Below the pieces are notes generated by a model, which did not search any database, had not been told where the DNA came from, and was given only the letters and a program-made list of their open reading frames with translations. Below are positions 44,453 to 56,250 of a stretch of DNA of 64,000 nucleotides, one piece after another; positions within the stretch are counted from its first letter, which is position 1; the number at the start of each line of letters is the position of its first letter. The position numbers and the translations under genes are program-made. The stretch is taken from the NCBI GenBank assembly GCA_019188255.1, contig JAETXT010000008.1, forward strand, positions 124,001 to 188,000, in the 5' to 3' direction. The stretch comes from Verticillium longisporum. Its lineage: Eukaryota > Ascomycota > Sordariomycetes > Glomerellales > Plectosphaerellaceae.

Positions 44453-45352
44453 TCAATTACTGGCCTGGTCTACCACTAGACATCCCGCGTTGGGCACGCC
44501 GTATCTCTGGGCTACGTATTCGTGCTGAACGAGAAACACGTCTGCGATTTTGGTGTAGTAGAAGAGCTTTCCTGTGAGGCTCAGAGTCTTGATGCGCGCC
44601 CATGACTCTACGTAGAAAATCTGCATGACGTCTTCTGGTGCGAGGCAGAAAAGTTTCAGTACGTAGGCAACAAGTCCTACGAAGAAACCTGTAGCCGGGC
44701 CGTTCGTAATGATGATATCAGGATACTTTTGGCGACTTCGGGTACCGGCAAACGGCGAGTTGGTCAGGAGAGGAAATATCTCCAAGACAGACAACAAAGC
44801 AGTAAGAGGCGTGGAGAGTAGTGGCTGGTGGACTTTGCGAGCCCGCGTAACGGTGTGGACATCGTATGTTCCCGCCTCAGACTCGCCGTGAGTATTCAGA
44901 AGCATTTCTTCATAAGCCTTGACCTGTTTGAGCGACATTGCGTCTCCGCTCGATACGAGATAACGGCGGTGAATGGATGAGAGCGGAGCGAAGCCGATTT
45001 CCAGCATGGCAAGCATCTCCTTCGTGTGACCGCCTGAGCCCAGGACGACAAGAAGATATGCTCCAGTAAGGTTTGCAGTCTTGCTCACATGACTACTCGC
45101 AGTTTCTAGGTTGATGGGGTGGTTTTCTCGGGTCTTCTGAAGCTGCTCGTGGCGCACCTATATTGTTTAGTGCATTCTCACTGAGAAGGATGAAATGATA
45201 CGTACGAAAGCAAAGAATGCAAATGTAGAGACCCCAAATACGGACAAGGCGGCAAAGACTATCCACGAGGAATAAAGAAGGGCACAAAGTCCGATGCAAC
45301 AGAAAAATGCTACAGTCTTTAGCAGAAAAGGCCCTGCTGACTTGGATGGCAT
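44453..45352 (-). CDS. alg14: Alg14, membrane subunit of the UDP-GlcNAc transferase of N-glycosylation
   Basis: With Alg13 it adds the second GlcNAc to dolichol-PP-GlcNAc on the cytosolic face of the ER; Alg14 anchors the catalytic Alg13 and helps bind the acceptor. Exons 45206-45352 and 44453-45157, separated by a 48-nt GT-AG intron, give 283 residues. N-terminal membrane segments (PFLLKTVAFFCCIGLCALLY and WIVFAALSVFGVSTFAFFAF) precede the Rossmann-like half: VVLGSGGHTKEML (conserved GSGGHT), YLVSSGD, HTVTRARKVHQPL, PDIIITNGPATG, FYVESWARIKTLSLTGKLFY, and VQHEYVAQRYGVPNAGCLV. It faces away from Ima1. Confidence 0.93.
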
Positions 45353-45857
45353 CGTTGGGCGGTGACGTCGCCGTCCGGCGGTTCTGCTATGCTGCTGTCC
45401 CTGGCAATAAAGTGAACAGTTTGCTGCGGGCTATGAATTCATCTCCCGCAACACTCATCTGCTCTCTAGTATAGATAGGCCCTACGGATTATCGCCCTAG
45501 GTAGATTGGGTGGACGATGGGCAAAAGGCGTTGCCTGTCATGTGATTGGTACACCAATTTCTGTAAGTCCTCGCCAATGAATAGGTGCCAGGTAGGAACC
45601 TGGGTGCCTGACCCGGGCCGTAGGTAGTGCTCGTACGGCACGTGATCGTGGCTCCACCCGCATTCAAAGTGACATCACTCCGACCCCTGAGCTGGAGGGT
45701 CCCAGCAATCAACATGAAGCTACAGGTCAACCTACCAAAAAGTTGCCTGACCGCCCGGCATAATTTCCAGAAGATCAGCAACGAACACCAGGTCACTAGG
45801 AGTTCAACGTCCCTGAAACATAAGACGGAGCTTTGCATAAATGGCATTTTGCCTGTC
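45353..45857. promoter_or_regulatory. Divergent promoter, Alg14 and Ima1
   Basis: A spacer of about 505 bp with a CCTAGGTAG word near 45499 and a CACGTGATCGTGG word near 45639. An open frame continues upstream of the Ima1 ATG to 45627, but that part lacks family similarity. Confidence 0.45.
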
Positions 45858-48091
45858 ATGGTACTACGGACTCCAAGTGCGATGGCGAGCCTCAGATCCA
45901 GGGGCAACCTGACGTGCTTTTACTGCGGCAAACGCTCCTCGGTCAAGTTCAACGGTACCATCAGTGACTTCCTCTGCTTGAAGTGCGACGCAACGAACTA
46001 TCTCGACGAGGTGAGAGCTTGACAAAAACTCCATACGTGTCATAATTTGACACCATAGCTTTTTAAAGAATGGTGAAATCACCGATCCTCCTGTTGCATC
46101 AACAACCTCAACAACTCAGCCCACACAATACGCCATACCACGGTCGCAATCCCCCGAGCCAGCGACGCAGGCACAAAGCATCTTCTGTTCGACATGTCTC
46201 AAGAACCAACATCTTTTCACGGCATCTCTGGCGCAGTATCTCCCGGAAGACCCCGATCATCCCGAATACGCGCAGCTCGAGAAGAACTACTACAGGTTCC
46301 GACAACGGCTCGAAGAGCGATACCCGCAAATATGTGCAGACTGTGAACCCAAGGTTCTGGCTCAGGTGCAGCAGGCTGGCTACACCGCCCGGACCGATCA
46401 TCTGCGGCGCATGATGGAGAGGAGTAGGCAACGGCGCGCCTTGCCCAAACGATGGACCGCTCTCGACATGGCTGACACACTTGGACGGTGGTTTTGGCTC
46501 GCTGGATTGATGGGCCAGTTGCTCTGGCATTTCGCGACAATGGCCGATGCGCTGTCAACCACGACAACTGGGCCTTTGCGTGACCCAGACGAGCTCTCAC
46601 CAGCATGGACTTCCGTCCTCCGATGGATGGCAGATGCCCTCCCTCAATCTTCTGTATTGGTTCGCATGAGTTTCTGGGCCAACCTGCTCTGCATTTGGTG
46701 GAACCCAAAATTCGTCCAGGTCTTCCGCGGCTTCTCAAAACATATCCACGGTCTTTCCCAGTGGTATATTTTTCAAGGACTGGTCCTGCTAGTGCGATTT
46801 CTCGGTGTTAGGATAGCCGGTTTTGCTGGCGCCGGAGAAGGTCGAACCAGCGCTCAAATTAGTCTACACGCGGTGCTTGCCATTGTCGTTGTCGTTGTAA
46901 GTCTGCGACTTCCTTATTGATGACTTGGCTGACCGTTTATGCTAGCTCTACGCCCTCGCGCAAAAGTCAGTACATGTTGACACAACACCACTGTTCCCGT
47001 CTTCCTCGACGCCTTTGGCACTTTCGCCAGCCCGGCCTCGGGACATTGCGATAGGGACCGAAACAGGGACAAAGAGCCTGTCGAATCTACTCGACGACAT
47101 ACTCCACGAAACGCCAAAAGCGTCGATGGTTATACCGACGAGGCCAAGTCCCTCGCCCAAAGGACCCAACTCGCCTAACCCAGAGCTGCAACCGATTTCT
47201 GGGATCAGCTCCCTTGGCCTTTCTACTGCCGCCGCTCCTGTGCAATACTCGGAAGAGATGGAATGGTCTCCCACGCAGTCTAGGCATCGTGCTTTCAATG
47301 ATTTCGGTACGCCTGGACGCCAGAGCCAAGCCTTTGGCGACTCTCCCACGAACCCCTCGGCCAGTCCATTCTGGTACAAGGTGCCGCCCGCGCCGACAAC
47401 TCCAGCGGAAAGACTGCGCAAGGCCTCCAACCCAATTCTCAGGAGCAAGCCTGTTGGGCCAGAAGCTGTCTTCTTCCCGACGAACAGTCAGCAGTTGAAC
47501 ACAAGCGCTCGCCCAAGTGATAGCAGCAAGTCGAAACGCAAGGTGTCTTTCGCGCAACCATCATTCTTTGCTTCGCCCAAGTCCAATCCCAACGATCCAC
47601 GGAGCACGCTGGCTGACATGTTAGGTTCGAGCTTCAACCTCAGCCAGGACGGAGACTCCGACCAAGATAGTGCAAACAGGGAGAGACCAGACATAGAGTT
47701 GAAGATGATTCGGCCACTGAGAAACCCTACAGCACGCGACCGTTTCATAGACATATTTACCCTGGGCAGCCTCATTGCATCCTGGCTGCATGTAACGTCG
47801 GCACCGTACACCTATACCTGGGATGTGATGCTCGGGTCCATGGCGCTCAGCGTCGCTGTCGCTCTGCACCTGACCAGCGACGCTTTTTACGGGTTGCGAA
47901 TCGGCCAGATACCTCGCCAGCTTGCCATGGCCAACTCAATTTTGGGCGTTGCTGAGGTGGCGGCAGCTTGCATCTTGTCATTTCAGGTTTGGGCTACGCC
48001 GCGGGGCAATGAACGCGAGGCGTTCGGCGTGCAAGGTCTGGTGGTGATGAGTCTGATGCTCTGCCATGGGCTGGTCAACATGGCAGTCTAG
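45858..48091 (+). CDS. ima1: Ima1/Samp1-type inner nuclear membrane protein
   Basis: A nuclear-envelope protein that in fission yeast links heterochromatin and LINC complexes. Exons 45858-46010, 46069-46896 and 46946-48091, with GT-AG introns of 58 and 49 nt, give 708 residues. The N-terminal zinc domain shows CFYCGK and CLKCDATNYLDE, then CSTCLKNQHLF and CADCEPKVLAQV: the four CxxC pairs of the Ima1 N-terminal domain. Membrane segments follow around WFWLAGLMGQLLWHF, WYIFQGLVLLVRFLG, and AVLAIVVVVLYALA. A long disordered region rich in Ser/Pro comes next, and a C-terminal group of helices (FTLGSLIASWLHV, MLGSMALSVAVALHL, ILGVAEVAAACILSF, GLVVMSLMLCHGLV). An in-frame ATG 8 codons later (MASLRSRGN) is an alternative start. 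Confidence 0.92.
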
Positions 48092-50111
48092 AGGACGACG
48101 CCATAGTGAGTGGTTTTGTAGGCGTTATAGGACGGGGACTGCCAGGGGGGTCCATTGGGTATGTCATTGGCAAAATGACAAGGTACCTAGGGTGGTACAT
48201 AGTCCTTGGCTCAAAGGTCAGGTAGTGGCCTGGCGGTCTCATGAAGACAGCCTGGGATTTGCCCATGAAGAGGCTACGATAATGATCAATAATCAAAACA
48301 TACAACATCCGTGGCCATAGCTACTGTAGTCATAATGTACCGATCATCGGCACGTAAGCCGCTGGCATGTGTACCGTGCCTGCAGGCGTATGAGCCTGAT
48401 CAACTATCGACTTCCAATACTCGGCGGGAAAACAGCCGGGGGGAAAGGGTGTGACAACTGAATGACTTCCTCTCTTGGGCATTCTCTGCATTGCTCGTTT
48501 CGGACAGACACCATAGGCTATGTGTATTTGGGCCATGGATTCATCAAATCCGTTTTCAGGCGTGAGCAGCCAAGAACCAGGGTACTGTTTAGGACTATAG
48601 CGTACGACTCGCGCTGTCGAGGATCCGTCCCGATTCATCACTTACAACAGGCATGCTAAAACAACAGTTGAAGTTTTGGGCCGAATGCTGCCAGGTGTAT
48701 CTCTTCGTATAAGGGCGCGCAGTCCCGTTCTGGGATACAGGGACGTTGGTGTATGAGTGGGTGACAAACAGCGGCCGATCAGGGGCTATGGTTCAGTGAG
48801 AGCCGCGACATCGCGTTCTGGGGCGAGAGGATCACCGCAGCCAGCCACTCAGTCCACTCAGAGAGTGTCACGCTGGCGTTGTTGCTGCACGCTGGCACCA
48901 GTCACACACCAGCAGACGGTTAGAGAGAGGCGCGACTGCGTCAATAGGCTGATACAGGCGAGGCAGATCAGATCAGATCAGACAACCCCCCCCCTGGTCT
49001 GGACGAAACGGCCACGACGCGAGGGAGAGGTCTTCAAGGCATCAGACACACTCGAGGCAGGGCTGACGAAGGACAGAGCATGCCGCGGATCTTTGCAGCC
49101 GGCACGCTGTTGGAATGCTGTTGGTGATCGACGATGGACATGAGACAAGCAAGTCTGCAGTGCTCAGGGTTGTGGGGATCACCACGTCGGCCTTCGTAAG
49201 CAAAGCACCTAGCAAAATGCAACTGGCAACGGCCTCCCTGCTAGGGACTACTAGCAGACGCCTTGGCTGCTTTGATGGTTCGACCATCGCCTCGGAAAGA
49301 CCGGCACAAGGTTCGACGGCGGGAGGTTTGTTCAGGTAGCAACAGCACCATCCGTCTACGCAGCTTGATAACTTGGTGGACTTCATCCGTGTGGCGTTTG
49401 GAGGCTGTGAGTTAGTTGGAGGAGCAGATATTCTGGCGACTAATAAGCTTCTCGTGAACGAAGCTTTTGGCGGGCGACAGGAGATGATGGCAAGCTTCCG
49501 CCTTCCAAACAGTGACAAGGTGTTCGTTCCGCCAGCTGTGGTAACAGCCGTAGTGACCAAGGTTCTTACCTGCACAGGTCAGGTACCTGCCACGCAAGGT
49601 AGAGCGAACGCAGGCGGGCGTGACGGGGCGCTGGGACCCCCACATCGATCCAGGGCAAGCACGAGCCACCGTGCAGGAGAAAATTACCACACAAACACCA
49701 CTGAGAGTGGCTCTCCCCACTCCCCACCTCACTGCAATCCACCCCAAAGGCTACTGCGAAAAAAACGCCGCGGCCACACCGCGAGCACACGCCTGGGTCG
49801 AGCGCCCCGAATCGCCAGGGTATAGGCACGGCCGAACGACGGCTGCAGGCAAGACCCGCTTATTCTCATCTGGGCCTCTGCACACTCCCACCTCGCCCTT
49901 CTTGCCGTCGCTGGCTATTCCTCGCCCCAGCATCGACGACATACACTTCCGCAGACGCCGTGAGGGTCAGCCGCTCGCCGTTTTATTTCACTCCCCTTAC
50001 ACGGAAACGCCTCTTCATACGTCTCTGAAGCACCGCATTTTCCTTTCTTCTGTCGGAGGACTGGAGGAAACGCACCGAGCATCGACTAAATCCCATAAGA
50101 CACTCGACAAG
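48092..50111. other. Long intergenic region, 2 kb, no supported gene
   Basis: Frames up to about 150 codons occur on both strands, but with no domains or convincing splice structure. A short GATCA tandem repeat lies near 48965-48983, followed by a run of eight or more C. GGTACCTAGGGTGG lies near 48181. The stretch 49680-50110 is CA/pyrimidine-rich, typical of fungal promoters and leaders, and probably belongs to the Siw14-like gene. Confidence 0.5.
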
Positions 50112-50165
50112 ATGGATTACAATCTCCAACTTGCCTCCAGCTGCGTCTGCGCTGTTCGCCTGTAA
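50112..50165 (+). promoter_or_regulatory. Upstream ORF in leader of Siw14-like gene
   Basis: A 17-codon ATG-to-TAA frame whose stop overlaps a second ATG (TAATG at 50163-50167). The second upstream frame runs to 50458 and overlaps the main start at 50427 in another frame. If both lie in the mRNA they would restrain translation of the phosphatase. Whether they are transcribed is not known. Confidence 0.35.
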
Positions 50166-50426
50166 TGCTACGCGAACGAAGAGAGACCAAGCAACTGCCA
50201 ACGCCTTTCTCGCTGGCCTCCTGCTGGGTCCATCCAGCACATCGATTATTCCTCCTTCGAACGTACATCGTCCTCACACGACCACTTGCCTCATTTAACT
50301 TGTTGCACCCGGCATCGTGTCACGCCACCACGACATCTTCTGACCATCAGCCTCCTCATCTTACCACTTACTCGATCACAGCAACCTACCAACACGATAT
50401 TCCTCAACCATTGCCCAGGATCAAGA

Positions 50427-51505
50427 ATGGCTTCGAAACGCAGTGCGAGAACATTTGAGGGAGACGGTCACCACGTCACCGAGAACGACACTCGTCGCGC
50501 ACACACAAGGACGAAGGAGGAAGACGCAGCGGCCAAGGACACCCTCGAGAAGCGATCCAACTACAAAACGCTATCTCGGCGTGGATCTGACGAATCTTCT
50601 CACCCCCTTGATACTACTGTTGAGACGTCCAAGAACATGGCTGGAGTGACAGGCGAAAGCGCGGTGCAGGATCTCGAGGCCCAATGCGAACATTCTCGCT
50701 GTGTCCGTCATTCTGCACATGCCGATCTCCGCCCAGCCCTGCCCCTTGTACCTACGGACCTGGCTTTCAAGCGGCATGTGCCTGAAAAGGGTCGTCCAGT
50801 GAACTTCGGTATTGTGGTGCCTGGTGTGTACCGCAGCAGCTACCCGAAGCCCGAAGACTTCGGGTTTGTCAAGAACCTCGGTCTTCGCACCATTGTGTAG
50901 GACCACGCCCCCAATTTTTTTATTGTAGACTCAGCGGAAGCTGACAGGTGACACAGGACGCTGGGACGAAAGGATGAACCTGACGAGGTCTATGCCAACT
51001 TTTTGGCTTCAAACTCTATCCGACATCACATCATTGAGATGAAGGGGACCAAAAAGCAGAGCATCCCTCTCAAGAAGATGAGAGACATCTTGCGAATCGT
51101 TCTAGACAAGCAACAGTATCCATTGATGATTCACTGCAATCACGGAAAGGTAGGATTAGGTCGATTGAAACGTCTTCTAATCCCGAATTCATGCTGACGT
51201 CCGTCTAGCATCGCACTGGATGCGTAGTCGCTGTGGTGCGGAAGCTCTCAGGCTGGGAAGTGAGCAACGTTTTGGATGAGTACAGGTCCTTTGCGGAGCC
51301 AAAGGTACGCGATTGTGACATCGCTTACATCACCAACTTTGCCGTCGGCGATCTTTCAAATCTCCACGTACACGCCGTCAGTATGCGATACAGGGTGCGG
51401 AATTTTTTTCGCGCCACCGTTTTCGCCTTTTGCGTGTTGGTGCTCTGGACGGTCTCGGGCAGCAGGATTTCAACATCGGCAAGGAACGTCAAACCGCTCA
51501 AGTGA
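50427..51505 (+). CDS. Siw14/Oca-type atypical dual-specificity phosphatase
   Basis: The family (plant and fungal atypical DSP) hydrolyses inositol pyrophosphates and some phosphotyrosines. Exons 50427-50896, 50957-51149 and 51209-51505, with introns of 60 and 59 nt, give 319 residues. A charged, disordered N-terminal region (about 110 residues) precedes the catalytic domain: PVNFGIVVPGVYRSSYPKPEDF, LGLRTIVTLGRKDEPDE, LMIHCNHGKHRTGC (CX5R active site with Cys nucleophile, split after HGK by intron 2), and VSNVLDEYRSFAEPKVRDCD. After the domain a hydrophobic segment near the end (ATVFAFCVLVLWTV) suggests membrane attachment, which is unusual for the yeast homologue. The long N-terminal extension also differs from Siw14. 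Confidence 0.9.
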
Positions 51506-51965
51506 TGAGTACGCTGTCTTTCGGTCATGCCGTGCTACACCACCTCGGGCGAGTCCGCCGGTTGCTTTTGGGAAGATTTTATGGAGGCGCGATCGATTCG
51601 TTCAATATGCGACGATAGAGAGACCAGGCGACTGATCAAGAGCTGAGATGTCTCCGAAGGGCGTTTGTAGGGTTGGAGAGGCTGCTCGCCCATTTTGCGT
51701 ACTCGTACCCTTAGTATTTTGTTTGTACAATTAATTGTTGAAACGGTCTCGCAAGTAACACCTTGAATTCAGCCCTAAACATTATACAAGCTGCGCCACG
51801 ACGTGCTTGTGGTCTCCAACAATTTTTTTCGACCAATACAAGGGTCCATTTCCCTCCCTCCATCGGCTGCAAGATTCCAACCAACGCCACACTCTACAAT
51901 ATTTCTACATCGTCACCCAAAAGCACGTCCAGGTTACTGCGCGACAGGTCGCCCCTAGCCACCTG
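51506..51965. other. Convergent spacer
   Basis: 3' regions of two converging genes; no gene supported. Confidence 0.5.
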
Positions 51966-52451
51966 TTACTCGGCCCAGCGATTGCGCTCCTTCCGCGCGA
52001 TCTCGTCGATCTTGCGATTGCCTCCTGCATAGGCGAACCCACCAGCGACACAATTGGCAAGACCAAGCGACAGAGCGCCGGCTCGCACAACACCGCGGGC
52101 TGAGAATTTGCTGCGAATGGGCTGCCGCCGCCGTAACGCTAGGAGGGTATAAATGCCGGACCACGCGCAGGTGAGGCCAGCAGCGTCGGTAGGGAAGCCG
52201 GCCAGAGAGACGTAAGAGCTGAAAAGCAGAGCTGGCGCCATCAGAAGGGGTAGTGGTTGAACTGGCTTGCCGTGAAGGGCGGCAATGAGGATGGCATGGA
52301 TCGCGGGCGGCATGCAGGACGCTGGAGAAGTCAGCTTTAAACCGCCCTTGACGGAGAGGAAAGGGAGAGACCAACTCCCCCAGTTCGTTAACTTTTGTGG
52401 CAGCGTAGCCGCGCCCGGCGTGCTGCCAGGCTCCTCCTGTGGTGATGACAT
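51966..52451 (-). CDS. Small multi-pass membrane protein of unknown function
   Basis: A single exon of 161 residues from the ATG before SSPQEEPGS. The N-terminal 40 residues are polar with LPFLSVKGGLKL; hydrophobic stretches follow at MPPAIHAILIAALHG, LPLLMAPALLFSSYVSLAG, TCAWSGIYTLLAL and AGALSLGLANCVAGGFAYAGG, then a charged tail (NRKIDEIARKERNRWAE). I recognise it as the type of small conserved fungal membrane protein found next to housekeeping genes, but not by name. The mitochondrial or ER location is open. The frame continues upstream to 52601, but that part looks like promoter shared with the DnaJ gene. Confidence 0.65.
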   Translation of the reverse strand: MSSPQEEPGSTPGAATLPQKLTNWGSWSLPFLSVKGGLKLTSPASCMPPAIHAILIAALHGKPVQPLPLLMAPALLFSSYVSLAGFPTDAAGLTCAWSGIYTLLALRRRQPIRSKFSARGVVRAGALSLGLANCVAGGFAYAGGNRKIDEIARKERNRWAE

Positions 52452-52980
52452 GGCTGCTTTCTGCGGCGGCCAGACTGGTGATGCCAGGAATGCCTCCAGA
52501 CGTTGACGTCTGGTTGTGGTGACAAAGGTGACGCTCGCTGCATAGATGGTGACTAAGCAGGCCAGACCAGGCGATTCCAAGGGTCTGGTCAGACCAGCCA
52601 AGCACGTGTGGTTGCCGCCATGTCAATGTCAATCTAATCGAGTCTTTGCCTCAACAAACCTGTTCGCAAGCACGAGCTGAGCAGCCTGCGGCATCCCGAT
52701 ATTCTGTCGCAACTGGTATACACCAACTCTGAGTCCCAAACTCGATCGCTTCTGGTGTCTAGGCTCACTGAATTTCGACGGACACAAGTAAACAATCCGA
52801 GCGACCTCACTCCATTCTCGGAAAGATTTGTGAAGAAGCCACCTACGACCTCTCGTCCAGGAATCGCCAGCCTTTGCAACCCCGCGATTCATCCCACCCT
52901 ACACCATCATTGACCAACCGCCGAATCGCACACCACATACATCGACATAACCGCTCAGCATATTCTCCGTTTTACACGAA
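52452..52980. promoter_or_regulatory. Divergent promoter, membrane protein and DnaJ genes
   Basis: A spacer of about 530 bp. The last 100 bases before the DnaJ ATG are C/A-rich and ATG-free, typical of a fungal leader. Confidence 0.45.
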
Positions 52981-54123
52981 ATGTCGAGCGCAAAGGCGTC
53001 CGGCGCGGACGCCGGCAGCAGCAATGCCCGCAGTCGAGAACATCAGCAGGGAAACCAGGGCCGCTCCTATACCGTCGAACAAAAAGCCGCCGTCATCCGC
53101 ATCCGCAAGTGCTCGCCGACGGCGTTCTACGATATTCTTGGCCTCGAAGAGGTGAAGAAAACTGTGACCGACAGCGAAGTAAAGAAGGCGTATCGCAAGC
53201 TATCGCTCCTAACGCACCCCGACAAGAACGGTCACGAACACGCCGACGAGGCCTTCAAGATGGTTAGCCGCGCTTTTGGCGTGCTCGGCGACAAGGAGAA
53301 GAGGGAACGCTTCGACAGATCTGGTGTAGACCCTGACTCACGCTTCGGCCAGGCGCAGGCCCAAAATCCTTTCAGCGGATTCGCGAGCAGAGGCGGCGGT
53401 GGTGCACCAGGCGGCGGTGGCTTCGGTGGAGGTTTCCAGGGCGAGGAGATGACGCCTGAGGAGATGTTTCAACGGTTCTTTGGAGGAGGTGGTGGCTTCG
53501 GCGGTTTCGGCGGCGGTCCATTCGGTGGTAAGCAAGCCCGGCTGTGACAACTGGCCGGATATATTGCTGATGACTTCATAGGCTTTGATACGGGGCCGCA
53601 ATTTGCCTTCAACTTTGGCGGTGGACCAGGCTTCCGAGTACATCAATTCGGCGGCGGCCGACCACGGAGACGACCAAGGGAAGGGCAGCAGGGACAGGCA
53701 GAAGGCGGTTTATCACCTCTGCTCGGAATGCTTCCCCTGTTGCTCTTTTTCGTCTTCCCCATCCTCAGCGGTCTCTTCTCCGGCGACTCGGGCCGATCAT
53801 CCACTCCTCAGATGCACTTTGATACCCCCTCACCACCATACACCATGCAGCGAGAGACTTCCAACTCCAAGGTACCATACTTTGTCAATCCTGTGGATGT
53901 CGAGTCGTACTCGAAGAATAAGCTCAGCCAACTGGACCGGTCAGCCGAGGCGACACTGGTCAGGACCCTGCAGTTTCAATGCGAGAACGAGATGAATCAC
54001 AAGAGGAGAATGTACGATGCGGCTCAGGGTTGGTTCTTCCAGGATCCAGTCAAGATGCAGGAAGCCACAGCTTACGCCACACCCTCGTGCGATCGGGCCA
54101 AGAAATTGGGACTGCTACGGTGA
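52981..54123 (+). CDS. ER-type DnaJ co-chaperone (Hlj1 / DNAJB12-14 type)
   Basis: A J-protein that stimulates Hsp70 at the ER membrane in ER-associated degradation. Exons 52981-53527 and 53582-54123, with a 54-nt intron, give 362 residues. The J domain occupies about residues 45-115 (AFYDILGLEEV..., with HPD in LTHPDKNGHE). A Gly/Phe-rich region follows. One membrane segment (LSPLLGMLPLLLFFVFPILSGLF) and a C-terminal DUF1977-like domain complete the order (PYFVNPVDVESYSKNKLSQLD, ENEMNHKRRMYDAAQGWF). The J domain near the N-terminus facing the cytosol is the family topology. The intron lies within the Gly/Phe region at GPFGG/FDTG. Length and order are normal. Confidence 0.93.
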
Positions 54124-56250
54124 TTGCATGTACGAGGACTAAGAGAGCTGGTCCGAAAACTTCTCTCTGTGTTGTTGATTTTCTGATTGGATGTTTTGCG
54201 TCTGGCGTTGGGGGATGAAGTAGTTGCATGGCATAATGGTAGTGGTATTTTCATGCCCTTGTGTTCGTCGAGTACGGGCGGACAAGGACGGTATTTCCTA
54301 CGCTCTGATATCGAAATGGCTTAGACAGCAACCTAAACCTCTCCGATGCGGATCAAATTCCTCGTACACATGAAGAGTAATGAGAATGGTCACGTTGTTA
54401 CTGTGGTAGTTCTGGCACACAGCAGCACCGTTCGACGGGGCAGCACTCTCGTGATACAGAGGTTGAGAGCCGCACCTTCATACACGCAGTTGGGATACTA
54501 TGTTTCGCTGTCTGGCGACTACCTGCGTGTCTCTTAATATCTAGGTTGGGCGCTCTCCGACCTGGCGATTCTTTATTCGATTGTGTGTGTGAGTGATACG
54601 CGGTAATCAGTGCCAGAAGCTAGTCTCCGGCGTTGCACTTCGAAGAGGTGACTTCTAGATGAGAGTGATTCCACTCCCAAGTGCGTCAGGTCGGAACATT
54701 CGGTCTGGTTACATTTGATGACACGCTATTCACACAAGTATGCGAGCACGGCTCGGCCTCCCACCCTTTCCACGTATCACTGACCGATCCATTACAGACC
54801 TCTTTCCTCGATTTTAACTCAGATACTGCAGGCATCTTCATTATTCAATTTGAGTTGATTGTGAAGTGAGGGCTTTTATTGCTTTCATGCTGAGTAGTCT
54901 ACGTGACCGTATCAATGTATGGGTGATCTGAAGGTTCTTTCTGAATACCGCCTGAAGAGTAAGTTCTGAAGTGGTCGATTCATTATCGTCATTTTGGCTG
55001 CTTAGCCTTCAGCCATTTGCATACTTCTGAATTACCACCCTCAGCATCCAGAGTCTAAATCAATGCAGATTATCTGCACAGCATAGAATCGGGAAATTAA
55101 CAACTTACGTATGAAACCCATACCAGCCAGGTCATGTATGAGGAAGACGGATTGATGATGTATCTTGAAACACTTGTCGACCGCAGAAACCTGTATATTT
55201 GAGCACGGTATCATGGTCAGAGTGATGTCTGCGATGAATGCGGTTGACTGCATTTGAGAAGCAGACGATGGCCAAGCATTCGAGGTCCATTGCGGTTGTG
55301 CCCTGTTGCAGGCATTCGCATCATGCCTAGAGTAGCATGTGGAACTGGGAGCTCCAAGCTCACTGGATCGGGAGAACCAGCATTGTCGTGGAGACCCACT
55401 AGATGGATGCATGCGAGCTCCCATGACCATGTCATATTCTGCATCGCCTGTTCAGTTACTGCGATGGTTGCAATACTAGTAAGGCAGGTCCAAGTGCTGT
55501 GAAAGCCCAAAGACGCGAGGCTTGAGGCTTTTTCCCATAGTGAGAGGGGACTAAGAACATTCTGGGGGTTCGTACCGACGAGTCATGCGTGCATCAACAA
55601 GATGCTATCCCTTTAGGCCCGAGAACGGTCTCAAGTACTTTGGAGCCAAGGAGCCGGCTCGACCGCCTACTTAAAAGATTTTTATCTGATATAGTGCTAT
55701 CAAGCGATATCACATAACTGGTCCAGAAGCTGAATTCTGCCATCATATCTGGAGCGCCCAGTACGTACCGTTGTACCTGAGGTCGTTCTCGGGCCTAAAA
55801 AGGGATACATCACCGCCGGCTCAGCCAAGTTGTGGAACCAGCAACCTCCTGATACAAGCCACAGCTTGGGAAGTGAAAGGAACGCATCGCCACTTGCCCA
55901 ACACGCCACTACCATCGGCGTTGTCTTACCTCAAAAGGCCTGTCAGAGCCCAGCACGGAGGGGTCCGATGGGGCCCGATAAGATCGACATGATCTCTACC
56001 CCGGAGAGCTTACTACAAGTGGAAGTTGCAATTGCCGAAGCTAGATCTTCTCGGAAGGTGCCAACCGGCCCGCAACGGATGAGGCAGCTGTGACATGCTG
56101 GCAAATGCGAGCGAAGCAGCTCGATTCCTGGAGCAGCGGACGCGGCCGATATCGCCAAGCATAAATGCTGCTCTGAAGAGACGTCAGCTCGATTGTGAGG
56201 AAGGGTTCTCGTTACTCTCATCCCATCGGCTTCGACGCATCATCGCAATC
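54124..56250. other. Intergenic, 2.1 kb, with an inverted repeat
   Basis: No gene is supported; open frames are short (up to about 130 codons) and featureless. The notable element is the inverted repeat at 55601-55811, listed separately. The last part is the promoter of the aminopeptidase gene. Confidence 0.5.
55601..55811. repeat. Inverted repeat, ~38-bp arms with ~135-bp loop
   Basis: Left arm 55601-55638 and the reverse complement of 55773-55811 match with a few substitutions and one gap; the core GGCCCGAGAACG / CGTTCTCGGGCC pairs perfectly. The loop is unrelated unique sequence. It may be a degenerate MITE or a decayed pair of insertions. Confidence 0.7.

Noticed and set aside
48960..49000. 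GATCA repeats and C-run as a CRISPR-like or telomeric array
   Set aside because: Only three short units, no spacers, in a eukaryotic promoter region.
49373..49825. Open frame of 150 codons upstream of the Siw14-like gene
   Set aside because: The first part looks protein-like, but the second half is low-complexity Arg/His/Pro and no conserved motif is seen; region fits a promoter.
54681..54869. 62-codon frame in the 54-56 kb spacer
   Set aside because: No recognisable feature, no splice extension; equal to chance frames around it.
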